A stretch of DNA of 64,000 nt from Mobiluncus porci (GCF_009695935.1 NZ_VUMY01000004.1:89164-153163), one strand, 5' to 3'; positions 9,710 through 19,500 are shown, numbered from the stretch's first letter. The notes: a model not told the origin generated them from the sequence alone. Numbers and translations: made by a program.

Positions 9710-9973
9710 CTACTGCATCGCAGCGACGCGGCTGGCAAGCTTGGACTTGCGCTGGGCAGCCTGGTTCTTGTGGATAATGCCCTTGGAGACGGCGACGTCG
9801 AGTTTGCGGGTCGCCACCCGGAGGTTGGACTCAGCCAATTCCTTGTCCCCAGCTTCAACAGCCTCGCGCGTCTTGCGCACGAAAGTTTTGAGCTCGGACT
9901 TTACCGACTGGTTCCGCAGCCGAGCCTTCTCGTTCGTGCGAATCCGCTTCATCTGAGACTTAATATTTGCCAT
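9710..9973 (-). CDS. rpsT: 30S ribosomal protein S20
   Basis: Small-subunit ribosomal protein S20, 87 residues, starting [20 protein letters not shown] and ending in a basic helix ([18 protein letters not shown]). Length and sequence are typical. The ATG at 9973 is preceded by GAGGATGAA. A longer reading frame upstream has no S20 similarity and is not used. It is divergent from lepA, a common actinobacterial arrangement. Confidence 0.98.
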   Translation of the reverse strand: MANIKSQMKRIRTNEKARLRNQSVKSELKTFVRKTREAVEAGDKELAESNLRVATRKLDVAVSKGIIHKNQAAQRKSKLASRVAAMQ

Positions 9974-10178
9974 TTCATCCTCAAAAATCGATTGGTTTTC
10001 CGTCGCGGTTGGCGACACACAAACACCAAGTTTACGACATTTGGGCGGGCCTTCACAAATTGCGGGCGCGAAGGCGCAGGCTGAAAACTGCCGGGCGCGC
10101 CGCGGTCGGGTCGGCAGGGCGGCTGCGAGGATGGCGCGGAGGAGTTTTAATGTGAAAATGGGGGGAGAAAGGGGAGAG

Positions 10179-12029
10179 ATGTCCATTCCTAATGACACTT
10201 TGTTGCACACGATTCAACCGGCCGCAACCGAGCCGAGCCTGATTCGTAACTTTAGCATCATCGCTCACATCGACCACGGCAAATCGACGCTGGCTGACCG
10301 GATGCTCGGGCTGACCGGAGTCGTGACCGAGCGGGAGATGCGGGCGCAGTATCTCGATCGGATGGACATCGAGCGGGAGCGTGGAATCACCATCAAATCC
10401 CAAGCCGTGCGGATGCCGTGGCAGGTCGGGGAGAAAGCCTATGCGCTCAACATGATCGATACCCCCGGTCACGTCGATTTCACCTATGAGGTTTCGCGCT
10501 CGCTCGCGGCTTGTGAAGGGGCAGTCCTGCTGGTGGACGCCTCCCAGGGGATTGAGGCGCAAACCTTGGCGAATCTCTATCTGGCGCTGGAAGACGACCT
10601 GACGATTATCCCCGTGTTGAACAAGATCGATCTTCCCGGCGCGATGCCGGAAAAACACGCTGAGGAACTGGCGAGCCTGATTGGCTGCCAGCCCGAGGAC
10701 TGCCTGAAAGTGTCGGGGAAAACTGGCGAAGGCGTCGCCGCGCTCCTGGACGAGATTGTTCGCCAAGTCCCGCCCCCCACCGGCGACCCAGCCGCGCCGA
10801 CCAGAGCCATGATCTTCGACTCGGTTTACGACACCTATCGCGGGGTGGTCACCTATGTTCGCGTCGTGGACGGCTCGCTCACGGCTCGGCAGCGCCTGAA
10901 GATGATGTCCAGCGCCACCACCCACGAATTATTGGAGCTCGGCGTGATCAGCCCGGAGCCAACCCCGACTTCCGGACTGGGAGCCGGAGAGGTCGGCTAC
11001 CTGATTACCGGGGTGAAGGACGTGCGGCAGTCCCGCGTAGGTGACACCGTGACCTCGGCAGATAAACCGGCCGCGGAGGCCTTGGCGGGATACCGAGACC
11101 CGATGCCGATGGTGTATTCGGGCCTCTATCCGATTGAAGGGACAGATTTTCCGGTTTTGCGCGACGCGCTTGATAAGCTCCGGTTGAACGACGCGTCGCT
11201 GACCTACGAACCGGAGACTTCCGCGGCCCTCGGCTCAGGATTCCGCTGTGGATTCTTGGGGCTGTTGCACCTGGAGATTATTCGCGAACGCCTCGAGCGG
11301 GAGTTTGATTTGGCGCTGATTTCGACCGCGCCGAACGTGGAGTATCACGTGGTGACGGAAGACGGAACCGAGCTCGATGTCCACAACCCTTCCGAGTTCC
11401 CCGACGGGAAATTGAAAGAGGTCTTGGAGCCGGTAGTGGCGGCGACAATTTTGACGCCCTCGGATTTTGTTGGGCCCGTGATGGAACTGTGTCAAGACCG
11501 GCGCGGCACGATGAAGAATATGCAGTATCTCTCCGCGGATCGCGTGGAGTTGCATTACACGCTGCCTTTGGCGGAAATCGTCTACGACTTCTTTGACCAG
11601 TTGAAGTCGCGCACCCGCGGGTATGCGTCCTTGGACTATCACTTGGACGGGCTCGCGCCGGCTGATTTGGTGAAGGTCGACATTTTGTTGAACGGCGAGC
11701 AGGTCGACGCGTTTTCGGCGATTGTCCACAAGGATGCGGCCTATAACTATGGGACCACGATGGCGCAGAAACTTCGGAAACTGATTCCGCGCCAACAATT
11801 CGAGGTTCCGATTCAGGCCGCGATTGGGACGCGGGTTATTGCGCGGGAGAATATTCGCGCTTTGCGAAAAGACATGCTTGCGAAGTGCTACGGCGGCGAT
11901 ATTACCCGTAAGCGTAAGCTCCTCGAAAAGCAGAAAGCCGGCAAGAAACGAATGAAGGCGATCGGGCGCGTCGAGGTTCCCCAAGAGGCGTTTATTGCCG
12001 CTTTGTCCTCGGAGGAACCCAAGAAATGA
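10179..12029 (+). CDS. lepA: Elongation factor 4 (LepA)
   Basis: Ribosome-binding GTPase, 616 residues, the usual length. GTPase motifs: G1 AHIDHGKST at residues 29-37, G2 in GITIKS, G3 DTPGH, G4 NKID, and G5 as SGKTGEG where SAKTG is more usual. The C-terminal domain ([36 protein letters not shown]) is diagnostic of LepA. The ATG at 10179 follows AGAAAGGGGAGAG; an upstream in-frame TTG would add an unrelated 46-residue basic leader. The stop overlaps the trmB start (ATGA), so the two are probably coupled. Confidence 0.96.
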   Translation: MSIPNDTLLHTIQPAATEPSLIRNFSIIAHIDHGKSTLADRMLGLTGVVTEREMRAQYLDRMDIERERGITIKSQAVRMPWQVGEKAYALNMIDTPGHVDFTYEVSRSLAACEGAVLLVDASQGIEAQTLANLYLALEDDLTIIPVLNKIDLPGAMPEKHAEELASLIGCQPEDCLKVSGKTGEGVAALLDEIVRQVPPPTGDPAAPTRAMIFDSVYDTYRGVVTYVRVVDGSLTARQRLKMMSSATTHELLELGVISPEPTPTSGLGAGEVGYLITGVKDVRQSRVGDTVTSADKPAAEALAGYRDPMPMVYSGLYPIEGTDFPVLRDALDKLRLNDASLTYEPETSAALGSGFRCGFLGLLHLEIIRERLEREFDLALISTAPNVEYHVVTEDGTELDVHNPSEFPDGKLKEVLEPVVAATILTPSDFVGPVMELCQDRRGTMKNMQYLSADRVELHYTLPLAEIVYDFFDQLKSRTRGYASLDYHLDGLAPADLVKVDILLNGEQVDAFSAIVHKDAAYNYGTTMAQKLRKLIPRQQFEVPIQAAIGTRVIARENIRALRKDMLAKCYGGDITRKRKLLEKQKAGKKRMKAIGRVEVPQEAFIAALSSEEPKK

Positions 12030-13282
12030 GCAAGACCGTGCGGTTTGATCCGGATGAAGATGCCAGCGTAGCCAGTGGGGTCGAACCTCTTTGGCGTAAT
12101 GAGCGCAGCGAATGTAGCCAAAAGGGTGCGACCCCAGCGTGGCGTAGCGATTCGATTTCTTCGGCTTCGCCGTTGGGTCAGACCCTTCCGACTACGCTCC
12201 CTTCAGTCGCTACGCCGGAGAGGTCTGACCCGCCGGCTTCGCCGTATCCGCGCGTGCGGACCTTCGCGCGGCGCGGAGATCGGATGGGGGACACTCTCGA
12301 GCGGACTTTCGAGAAATACAAGCATGCCTATTTGCTGGATTTGGAGCGCGGCGCCGGCGTGACGATGGTCGCGGAGACGGCGCGGCTCGACCCGCGTTTG
12401 GTGTTCGGGCGCGAGGCGCCGCTGATTGTCGAGGTAGGCTGCGGCAACGGGGAACAGATTGTTCACGCCGCAGCGAACCATCCGGAGAATAACTATCTCG
12501 GTTTCGAGGTGTGGCTTCCGGGGATCGCGAAAATCGTCTCCAGCGCGGTGCGGAACTTCGACGGTTTGCCGAACTTGAAGGTAGCGGACGTGGATGCGCT
12601 CCAGGCTTTGCCGATTCTGTTTGCGGATTACTGCGGGGGAGCGGGTTCAACAAGGGAGTCCCGCTTGATGAATGCCACAGCGGAATCCGGCTGGTCGGGC
12701 GGTCTCGGGGAATCAGCCAATCTCGGGGATTCCCGCGAGATTTCGAGTCCGATCCAGAGCGCTGAGGCTGAGGTCTTAGGCGAGGCAAGTCGCGGAGTCA
12801 TCAACGAATTGTGGACGTTCTTTGCTGACCCCTGGCCGAAGCATCGCCACAAGAAACGTCGGCTCGTGGCTCCGGAATTTGCCGGGATTGCCGCGGATTT
12901 GCTGGTGGACGGCGGGCTGTGGCGGATGGCGACAGACTGGTCCGATTATGCCTGGCAGATGCGCGACGTGATTGAAGCCACGCCCGGATTGGTGAATGTT
13001 TACGCAGGCGAGCGGCCCGATCCGGAGGATCCGGAGGGGATGCGGGGCGGGTTTGCGCCGCGTTTCGAGGGGCGCGTCGTGACGGCTTTTGAGCGGCGGG
13101 CCGGGCGCGAGGGTCGTGAGGTGCGGGATTTGTGCGCGCGGCGGGTTGTGCGCGGTTCCGAGGAGGAGCGTCAGCAAGCGGCGGCTCTCCGGGTCGTCGA
13201 GCGGCTCGGGCGCGAGCGCTTGGAAGAGAAGCCAATCGACTCCGGATTCGAGCCGCGCGACCCCTGGTATCACGAGGATTAA
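12026..13282 (+). CDS. trmB: tRNA (guanine-N7)-methyltransferase with in-frame insertions
   Basis: SAM-dependent enzyme making m7G46 in tRNA. Conserved parts: [12 protein letters not shown], the SAM site [21 protein letters not shown] and [19 protein letters not shown]. At 418 residues it is far longer than the usual 220-270. Two extra stretches explain this: residues ~18-74, encoded by two family A-type palindromes (12077-12135 and 12175-12231), and residues ~205-253, encoded by Gly/Ser-rich DNA with a family E inverted pair (12643-12676), placed just before the catalytic FFADPWPK. The frame is intact. Whether these segments stay in the protein as disordered loops is unknown. The start overlaps the lepA stop. 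Confidence 0.92.
   Translation: MSKTVRFDPDEDASVASGVEPLWRNERSECSQKGATPAWRSDSISSASPLGQTLPTTLPSVATPERSDPPASPYPRVRTFARRGDRMGDTLERTFEKYKHAYLLDLERGAGVTMVAETARLDPRLVFGREAPLIVEVGCGNGEQIVHAAANHPENNYLGFEVWLPGIAKIVSSAVRNFDGLPNLKVADVDALQALPILFADYCGGAGSTRESRLMNATAESGWSGGLGESANLGDSREISSPIQSAEAEVLGEASRGVINELWTFFADPWPKHRHKKRRLVAPEFAGIAADLLVDGGLWRMATDWSDYAWQMRDVIEATPGLVNVYAGERPDPEDPEGMRGGFAPRFEGRVVTAFERRAGREGREVRDLCARRVVRGSEEERQQAAALRVVERLGRERLEEKPIDSGFEPRDPWYHED
12077..12135 (+). repeat. Family A-like palindrome inside trmB
   Basis: GGGGTCGAACCTCTTTGGC (12077-12095) pairs with GCCAAAAGGGTGCGACCCC (12117-12135) with few mismatches, around a core containing GCGTAATGAGCGCAGCG. It lies in frame near the trmB 5' end. 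Confidence 0.7.
12175..12231 (+). repeat. Family A repeat inside trmB
   Basis: GGGTCAGACCCTTCCG opens and CGGAGAGGTCTGACCC closes the element. Trailing GCCGGCTTCGCCG matches the tail seen after the other family A copies. It is translated as part of trmB. Confidence 0.75.
12643..12676 (+). repeat. Family E inverted pair inside trmB
   Basis: GGGTTCAACAAGGGA is followed after three bases by CGCTTGATGAATGCC, its approximate reverse complement. The motif GGATTCA(A/G)CAAGGG and its complement recur in at least eight other genes of the window. Confidence 0.6.
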
Positions 13283-13284
13283 GC

Positions 13285-14805
13285 GTGAGCGGAGCTGACG
13301 GGGGCAGGAGCGGAGCCGCTGGGGTCAGACCTCTGGCACGCGGTGGCATCGGCGCAGCCGAAAGAGCCACCGCGTTACTGGCGGAGGCGTTAAAAACAGC
13401 GGAGCTGTTTAGCCGAAGCTCCGATAACGGCGCTTGCGCCGTACCCGAAGGGAACGCAGCCAAAGGGTCTGACCCGCCGGCTGCGCCTGCGTCGTTGTCC
13501 GCTTATGTCCATGTGCCTTACTGTTTGCAGCGCTGCGGGTATTGCGATTTCAACACCTACGCGAATCTCTCGCTTGGTCCCGGGGTGGACGGATATGCCG
13601 ATGCCCTAACCCAAGAGATCAAAATGAGTCATGGGGACGTGCTTTTTGACTCATTTTTCGCAAAGCGAATGAGTCAAAAAGCACGTCCCCATGACTCATT
13701 AAGCACGGTATTCTTTGGCGGAGGAACGCCGACGATTTTGCCGGCGAGCGACCTGGTGAAAATCCTCGAAGCGCTTAGGGCAACTTACGGAATCGTAGAC
13801 GGAGCCGAGGTTACCGCCGAGGCAAACCCGGACACCGTTGATGCGGGCTACCTTGAAGAACTCGCCCGCGGGGGATTTACCCGCGTGTCTTTCGGGATGC
13901 AATCCGCTGCCCCCCACGTCCTCGCAACTCTCGACCGCACCCACACGCAGGCTCATCTCGAGGCCGCTGTCCGCGCCGCCCATAACCTCGGTCTCGAGAC
14001 CTCGGTGGACCTCATTTACGGTACGCCCGGGGAGAGCCTTGACGATTGGAGAGCGTCCCTAGAAGCGGCCTTGAATCTCGGAGTGAAACACATCTCTTGT
14101 TACGCGCTCACGATTGAGCCGGGGACTCGGCTTGGGCTAGCGCTGGCTCGCGGGGAGATTGCGCCGGTTGATCCTGATGACCAGGCGGATAAATACGAGA
14201 TTGCCGATGCCGTCTTGAGCGCGGCCGGGCTCCAGTGGTATGAGATTTCCAACTGGGCAGTTCCGGGCCGTGAGTGTCGGCATAATCTCGCCTATTGGCG
14301 AAACCGGGATTGGCTCGGTTTCGGCCCCGGTGCGCATTCGCATTTGAGGGCGGCTACGTCTCGGTCTGACTCGTCGGCTGCGCCTGTCCCGCTTGGGTCC
14401 GTGTCTGACTCTGCGGGGGTTCGGTGGTGGAACGTGAAATCGCCGGTGAAGTGGCTAGCGGCGGTCAGCAAAGGTGAGCTGCCGGTGGAAGATTCAGAAG
14501 TCATAAAGGGGGAAGCGGCCTGGTTGGAGCACGTTTTGTTGAACATTCGCTTGCGAGAGGGCTTGGATTTGCGAGAGCCGGCTACGCAATCTGGTGACGG
14601 TTCCACTTTGTTCCGTTCGCTTAGCTCACTACCCAAAGCCGTAACCGTCCCCGATTGCTCCGCCAATCTCCGGAAAGCGGCGGAGGCGCTCGCGGGGGAG
14701 GGGCTGCTGGACGCGGATGCGCTCACCAGCAACCGCGGGGTTTTGACTCTCAAGGGGAGACTCTTGGCCGATACGGTGACGCGGCGACTGAGTGAGTTTG
14801 ATTAA
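13285..14805 (+). CDS. hemW: HemW-like radical SAM protein with in-frame insertions
   Basis: Radical SAM protein of the HemW (former oxygen-independent coproporphyrinogen oxidase) family, thought to deliver heme. The cluster motif C80-x3-C84-x2-C87 (YCLQRCGYCDF) is intact, followed by STVFFGGGTPT, VSFGMQS, VDLIYGTPGES and YEISNWAVPGRECRHN. It has 506 residues against about 380-420 normally. Extra DNA: a family A/C composite near the start (13321-13475), a perfect 78-bp palindrome (13623-13700, exactly 26 codons), a Ser-rich piece near 14355-14420 and a family D element (14593-14662). The GTG start at 13285 follows GAGGATTAAGC; a longer frame reaching into trmB is not used. Confidence 0.9.
   Translation: MSGADGGRSGAAGVRPLARGGIGAAERATALLAEALKTAELFSRSSDNGACAVPEGNAAKGSDPPAAPASLSAYVHVPYCLQRCGYCDFNTYANLSLGPGVDGYADALTQEIKMSHGDVLFDSFFAKRMSQKARPHDSLSTVFFGGGTPTILPASDLVKILEALRATYGIVDGAEVTAEANPDTVDAGYLEELARGGFTRVSFGMQSAAPHVLATLDRTHTQAHLEAAVRAAHNLGLETSVDLIYGTPGESLDDWRASLEAALNLGVKHISCYALTIEPGTRLGLALARGEIAPVDPDDQADKYEIADAVLSAAGLQWYEISNWAVPGRECRHNLAYWRNRDWLGFGPGAHSHLRAATSRSDSSAAPVPLGSVSDSAGVRWWNVKSPVKWLAAVSKGELPVEDSEVIKGEAAWLEHVLLNIRLREGLDLREPATQSGDGSTLFRSLSSLPKAVTVPDCSANLRKAAEALAGEGLLDADALTSNRGVLTLKGRLLADTVTRRLSEFD
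13321..13475 (+). repeat. Composite family A element enclosing family C, inside hemW
   Basis: GGGGTCAGACC (13321-13331) and GGGTCTGACCC (13465-13475) bound the insert. Inside are CGCGGTGGC/GCCACCGCG (13339-13347/13366-13374), TTACTGGCGGAGGCGTTA, AAACAGC/GCTGTTT (13394-13400/13404-13410) and GGCGC/GCGCC (13429-13440). The same order occurs in phoH and, inverted, at 55282-55373. Confidence 0.8.
13623..13700. repeat. Perfect 78-bp palindrome inside hemW
   Basis: Arms of 33 bases (13623-13655 and 13668-13700) are perfectly complementary; the 12-base centre itself contains TCGC/GCGA. The arm includes ATGAGTCATGGGGACGTGC. The insert is in frame and adds about 25 residues between the TQEIK and STVFFGGGTPT blocks of HemW. 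Confidence 0.9.
14593..14662 (+). repeat. Family D repeat inside hemW
   Basis: GGTGACGGTT faces AACCGTCCCC at 14643-14652. The text GTTCCACTTTGTTCCGTTC after the left arm and CCGTCCCCGATTGCTCCGC at the right end match the helicase copy at 40244-40311 nearly base for base. Confidence 0.65.
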
Positions 14806-14824
14806 TTGCCGACTAAATACGCTC

Positions 14825-14853
14825 TCGACAGGTCTTCACCGGTAGTGTATACT
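14825..14853 (+). promoter_or_regulatory. Promoter of toxin-antitoxin module, with operator-like repeat
   Basis: TCGACA (14825-14830), a 17-base spacer and TATACT (14848-14853) form a good promoter. The start would fall near 14860, so the mRNA is probably leaderless, beginning at the ATG at 14861. GTATAC-TT-GTATAC overlaps the -10 and may be the operator for the antitoxin. Confidence 0.6.
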
Positions 14854-14860
14854 TGTATAC

Positions 14861-15136
14861 ATGAGTAAAACTGCTGTACTTTCCGCAAGGGTGGATGCCG
14901 ATACTGCGCGAAGGGTTGATGCACGCGCCCAGGAGCTCGGGAAAACCCGTTCGCAATACGTGGAAGACCTGGTGAAAAAGGATTTGGGAAACCTCAAAAC
15001 TCTCGAGGCTAAAAAGGCTCGCGAGGCGGAGATTAACGAGGTTATGGACTTAATCAGGCGCTTGATTCCTCCAAATACCAAGGAAATCGACGTTAAAGAA
15101 GCGCGCTACGAGCGCCTCCGCAAGTATGTTGACTGA
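14861..15136 (+). CDS. Antitoxin-like protein, ribbon-helix-helix type
   Basis: A 91-residue charged protein. The N-terminus (AVLSARVDADTARRVDARA, then RSQYVEDLVKKDL) has the strand-helix-helix pattern of RHH DNA-binding antitoxins, and the Lys/Glu-rich C-terminus would fold around the toxin. It precedes a PIN-domain gene by 17 bases, in the order antitoxin then toxin. It likely represses the promoter just upstream. The family is assigned from pattern and context, not from a named match. Confidence 0.75.
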   Translation: MSKTAVLSARVDADTARRVDARAQELGKTRSQYVEDLVKKDLGNLKTLEAKKAREAEINEVMDLIRRLIPPNTKEIDVKEARYERLRKYVD

Positions 15137-15153
15137 ATCCCCGAAAGCAAACT

Positions 15154-15570
15154 ATGCGCTGTTTAATCGACACCAATGTATTGATTGATTTACTGGGTGG
15201 TCGCGAGCCTTTTTATGAGGATGCTGACCGGCTTGTAAGGCATTTTGATAAAAACGACTTTCTGGTAAGCGCGTCTTGCGTTACCGATATCTACTACATC
15301 TTGCATCGAAACTATGTCACCAAAGCGGACGCGATACTTTCCGTGAGGCTGCTTCGAGAAAAGATTGCCACCATTGTTGAAGTGACTGATGCCGATATCG
15401 CGGCGGCCCTTGACTCGCCCCTTGACGACTTCGAGGACGCGGTCCTGGATGCGGTTGCCAAGCGCCACGGGGTTGACTACCTCATCACCCGCAACCTCGA
15501 AGACTTCCAAGGCTCGCGAACCCCGTGCCTGACCCCAGCGGATTTCTTGGTGGAATTCGGAGAAAACTAA
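15154..15570 (+). CDS. PIN-domain toxin (VapC-like)
   Basis: A 138-residue putative ribonuclease with PIN-domain features: IDTNVLIDLL at the N-terminus with the first catalytic Asp, VSASCVTDIYYIL in the middle, DFEDAVLDAVA with the second acidic cluster, and VDYLITRNLEDF at the C-terminal metal site. All expected acidic residues appear present. VapC-type toxins cut tRNA or other RNA when the antitoxin is lost. The stop codon overlaps the stop codon of the convergent mazF-like gene by two bases. Confidence 0.88.
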   Translation: MRCLIDTNVLIDLLGGREPFYEDADRLVRHFDKNDFLVSASCVTDIYYILHRNYVTKADAILSVRLLREKIATIVEVTDADIAAALDSPLDDFEDAVLDAVAKRHGVDYLITRNLEDFQGSRTPCLTPADFLVEFGEN

Positions 15571-15917
15571 ATCCCGTAAATCGCGCCGATAATCGTGAGG
15601 ATGCGGCCCATCGTCGAGCGGTCCAATCGACCGATTATTCGAGCGTTCCGTGCCTCAAGATCGAGGGAACGCGCTTGCTCCACACAAACCACTCCCCGCA
15701 CCGCCTCGCGTCCGTCCTCCATGTCGAGAACCTCCGGCAGCGGCACATGGAGGGGGAATCCGTTGTCGCGTAAAGTGATTGGCGCCACCATGGTGAGGCT
15801 GGTTGCGATATTGAATTTCGTGGTCGAAATCACCACGCCTGGCCTGGTCTTCATGGCCTCATGTCCGCGCGAGGGGTCGAAGCTCACCAGCACAATATCG
15901 CCTTGGTTCGTAAGCAT
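15567..15917 (-). CDS. mazF: MazF/PemK-family toxin
   Basis: A 116-residue endoribonuclease toxin of the MazF/PemK family. GDIVLVSFDPSRGHEAMKTRPGVVIS is the family's N-terminal strand region (note GHE..K.RP), with VAPITLRDNGFPLHVPLP and GVVCVEQARSLD following. It starts within the stop of the upstream mazE-like gene (TAATG, one base shared), the usual coupling for such pairs. It is oriented toward the PIN-toxin gene and their stops overlap, so the two modules share one intergenic boundary with no terminator between. Confidence 0.9.
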   Translation of the reverse strand: MLTNQGDIVLVSFDPSRGHEAMKTRPGVVISTTKFNIATSLTMVAPITLRDNGFPLHVPLPEVLDMEDGREAVRGVVCVEQARSLDLEARNARIIGRLDRSTMGRILTIIGAIYGI

Positions 15918-16192
15918 TACCAGACCTCGTTCTCACTCGGCTCGCCCCAGTCGATTTCGTTTCCGATGGTGGGGTAATCGTCCGGTGGTTCGTAAGTGCC
16001 GTTCCAGTTCTCCAACAGTTCGTCCATTGTTACCTTGGTGGTTCGCCTGACCACCGGCGAGATGATGATATTTCCTTCTTTTACAGAAAGGTCAACTGTG
16101 TCCCCCAAGGCCAGTCCGGCTTCGTGCGCAAGTGGTTTGGGGATAATCACGCCTTGGCTGTTTCCCCATTTCGTAAGCGTTGCCGTGCTCAT
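15917..16192 (-). CDS. mazE: MazE-family antitoxin (AbrB fold)
   Basis: A 91-residue antitoxin. LTKWGNSQGVIIPKPLAHEAG is the SpoVT/AbrB-like DNA-binding swapped-hairpin of MazE, and the acidic C-terminal tail (YEPPDDYPTIGNEIDWGEPSE) is the part that normally binds and blocks MazF. The start follows GGAGGTGTGAA. It is first in the operon, as expected for autoregulation. Confidence 0.9.
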   Translation of the reverse strand: MSTATLTKWGNSQGVIIPKPLAHEAGLALGDTVDLSVKEGNIIISPVVRRTTKVTMDELLENWNGTYEPPDDYPTIGNEIDWGEPSENEVW

Positions 16193-16207
16193 TTCACACC
16201 TCCATAG

Positions 16208-16230
16208 ACATGTTTATACATAGTATAACC
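16208..16230 (-). promoter_or_regulatory. Promoter/operator region of mazEF
   Basis: Read on the minus strand, TTATACTATGTATAAAC contains a -10-like TATACT and an imperfect TATAC-TAT-GTATA palindrome placed just ahead of the mazE ribosome-binding site. This is where a MazE/MazF repressor would be expected to bind. The -35 is not clear. Confidence 0.4.
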
Positions 16231-16510
16231 GACATCGATTGGGAAGGTTAATAGGTGAATTGTCAGGACATGCACGTAAAGATTTTGTAACGATGGAACA
16301 GTCGGACGCGGATGGCGTTTTGGTTGACCTGGGGGTTTACGCCGCGACCAGGGATTATGAAAAATCCCTGGGTTAAGCGGGGGTTTTCGCTGAAATCACG
16401 CCAAAAGGCTCACAATTAAAGGAGCGTAACCGAACAGATAGATAGGCGTTTGGAACGCTCGTGCTAGCCCCATCCGGAGGGGCTGGTGAACGAATCCATG
16501 GATGGTATTC
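16231..16510 (+). promoter_or_regulatory. Hairpin-rich leader upstream of the surface-protein gene
   Basis: No gene is seen in about 280 bases. Possible stems: GGCGT/ACGCC (16314-16318/16339-16343), CCAGGGATT/AATCCCTGG (16348-16356/16363-16371), GCGTT/AACGC (16446-16450/16454-16458) and AGCCCC/GGGGCT (16466-16471/16479-16484), then the Shine-Dalgarno. The arrangement could be a structured 5' leader, but I cannot match it to a known riboswitch. Confidence 0.35.
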
Positions 16511-16522
16511 GAGGAGGACACA

Positions 16523-19500
16523 GTGGAAAATCACGTTTTGAGGAAGATGCGCCGCGCAGGAATTGTTATCGCCTGTGCTGCTGGGCTGACGTTCGTGGGG
16601 ATTGCGCCGGCGAATGCGTTGAGTGGTCAAGGGTGGCAGACGAGTGATTTAGGGAAAAATGGAACCGCAGTTGCTCAGCTAGCTGTGCCCAAAGGGGACG
16701 GAACTATCGGCTATAAATATTGTTCCGGTGTGCTAGTTAAGCCCAACGAAGTGTTGACCTCAAGTGATTGTTTCTCGTTTTCCAATGACCCCTATCACGA
16801 CGTGTTTGCACGAGAATCCACCACGACAGAGGACAATCTCGCTACTAAGACTGCTCGCGTTACTTTCGGTAAAGATGCTGAACAGAATAACAAGTCCCAA
16901 GATCGCGTTTACTTTTCGGTTCGCGTAGAAACTCCGGCTTCGAGCGCCTGGGGGCTGTCTATTGTCCAATTGGATCGTCCGGTTACGGGAATCACTCCCG
17001 TGTCGAAAGCTAGCGGAATCACCAAAGATGGCACCATTGGGAATCTACTAGGATGGGAAACCACCGACTTTGTTCCCATGCCTGGTGCGATTCCTACCAC
17101 TATCACTTCCAATGATAAGAATATTGCTTACCGAGCACTTTCCGGCTACGAGGTTTCCCCCCTGACTTGGGAACAATTCGAGGCTACCGGTAAGAGCATT
17201 CCTGAAATCGACATGCCGAGCGCTGGCGATAAAACTGCGGTAGTTCCCGGTTTCCGAGTGAAGGGAATTCGTGTCTCTAAAGAAAACACTAAGGAGCTTG
17301 GTTCTCCGGTGGTGACGACTGATGGAAAGCTGCAAGGCATCTTGGTGGGGTATGACAAGAATGGACAGGCGGTTTTCCTCGATGCGGGCGAACCTAATAT
17401 TTCTGACTGGATTTACCGCGCCCATACCCAGCGAATTCTGGAAAAGAAAGAAAAAGTATCCAGCGAGAAGGCTCTGTCGGGACAATATAAGGACTTACGT
17501 GACTTGATGTGCGGAAACCCTGCCGCTTCGGACATGAAAACCTTTGAGTCCTACGCCATCACCAACGGTAATAGCACTAACAACAGCATTAACACTCATA
17601 ACGAGTACGTGACGAATTTGGGACGTCCGGAATTCAAGTACGCTCATACGGACAACCACGCACCTAACTATCCTGTTACCTCTACAAATGATCCGAGCTA
17701 CATAAAGGATATTTCCAAGGATGCCCCTACCTTGCAGGCTATGTGTCAGCCGGGAGGTGAGAATCGTAAGCTTGATCTGGTAACTATGTACCAGCGCGCA
17801 ATTACTGAGGAACAGCACTATCAAGTTGAACGCGGTAAGATTCAGAAGAAAGTGACTGACGCGGAAATTGCCAAGAATCTCGCTGAGCAGGCATATAAGA
17901 CGGCTCAGACTGAGGAGGCCAAGGCCTACAGCTATTACAAGGTTGATATTAGCGACTCAACAAACAAGAAAAAGTGGGAAGACGCAGTCGCAAACACAAA
18001 GGCTAAAAAGACCGATATGGAAGGTAAGGTCAAGGAATACAACGTATTGCTCGAACTCCAAGAGCAGGTTGTGAAGAGCCTTGACCCGGTGGTTTCTGAT
18101 GCCTTGGGTGCTGTCAAGAACGGGATGCTGGAGTTGGAAGCTAAAGTTGAGGCTGCCCAAAACGATTGGGCCGATAAGGACGATGCTTTTCGTAAAGCCT
18201 ACGACGATGCGATGAGCAAATACTTAGCCGAGCTTAAGAAAAAAGCCGATAACGCGGTGAAAGCTGAGGAAAACACAACCTATTGTATAGGTCACCCGGA
18301 TGACACGAAGTGTGGGGATCCTAAAGGATATCCCAAAGCGTACGAGAGGGTGAACCAGTCGATCCTCGATAAGGATCCCTACAGTGAATATCTTGTCCTT
18401 GGTGGTGGTAAGGATCAGGTAGAGCGCGACCTTGGTGCCTATGCGGAGCCTCTGAACCAAACGGTTCCGATTATGCTTGAGGCTCGTTACCAAATTTGGA
18501 ACATGACTCGCATGACAGACATGCTAAAGAAAGGCGCAGTTCTAAATCCTGCTGATAAAGAGGCCATGCGCCAGGAGATTATGGAACTTCTAGATAAGCA
18601 AGAAGAGCTTAAAAACCAGATTTCCACGGCAAATGGGAAGATGCAGGAAGCCGCCACTAACCTCAAGAAATCCTACGAGACCGTGCCCGAGGCTCTGAAG
18701 AATTACTTGAAAGAAAAAGGCTACGATCAGGTTATCCAGGATTTCAACAATGCCAACCTGGCTTATAACGGCGCTAAAACTGATTTGAAGAATCTGGATC
18801 AGGTTCGAGATGAATTGCCCGATGCAGCTACCACCACTCAGATGGATTCTTTGTTGAACAAAGCCAGCAAGTCCTACGCGAACCTGATGGACATTCTCGA
18901 CCAAGTGACTGCTGCCACCAACAAACTAAGCGAACTAAACGCGATTAGTGAGCTTGCCAAGAAAGGCTTGATTAAAGATGACGATGACCCGACTGCTGGC
19001 ATGACCCCGGCGGAAAAGGAAAAGTACGAAAAGGAGCAAGCTGCCAAGAAGGCTGCTGAAGAAGCCGCCGCGAAGAAGGCAGCAGATGCTGCCGCCAAGA
19101 AGGCAGAAGCCGAGGCAAAGAAGGCTGCGGCTGAGGCTGAGAAGAAAGCCAAGGCCGACGAGAAGCGCCTCGCTAAAGCCTTGTCCAAGAATACCTTGCG
19201 GGCTGAGGGCGCGAATCGGGTTCTGACCTCGATTGCGGCGTGGAAGATTGGGAAATTCCCCGGTGACTCTCTCGTCCTTGTGGATGGCAATGTTCACGCC
19301 GATGGGCTGTCTGCCACCCCGTTTGCGGCCGGATTGAAGGCGCCCATCCTACTGACCCAGTGGAAGACCGGCCTCGAGCCAGCCCTGATGGATCAGATTA
19401 AAGCCTCCGGGAAGAAGAAACTCTACCTGGTTGGCTGGCAAGTCCCGATGACTCCCTACGATGAGTTTGAACTGCGGGACGCCGGAATTGACATTATCCG

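Noticed and set aside
9974..10210. N-terminal extension of S20 (frame starting at 10210)
   Set aside because: The S20 start MANIKSQ is universal and has its own ribosome-binding site; the extension overlaps the lepA 5' region.
13132..13284. Longer hemW start inside trmB
   Set aside because: A GTG at 13285 has a ribosome-binding site and avoids a 150-base overlap with trmB.
15153..16192. Prophage or integrative element at the toxin-antitoxin cluster
   Set aside because: No integrase, attachment repeat or phage gene is seen; only TA genes are present.
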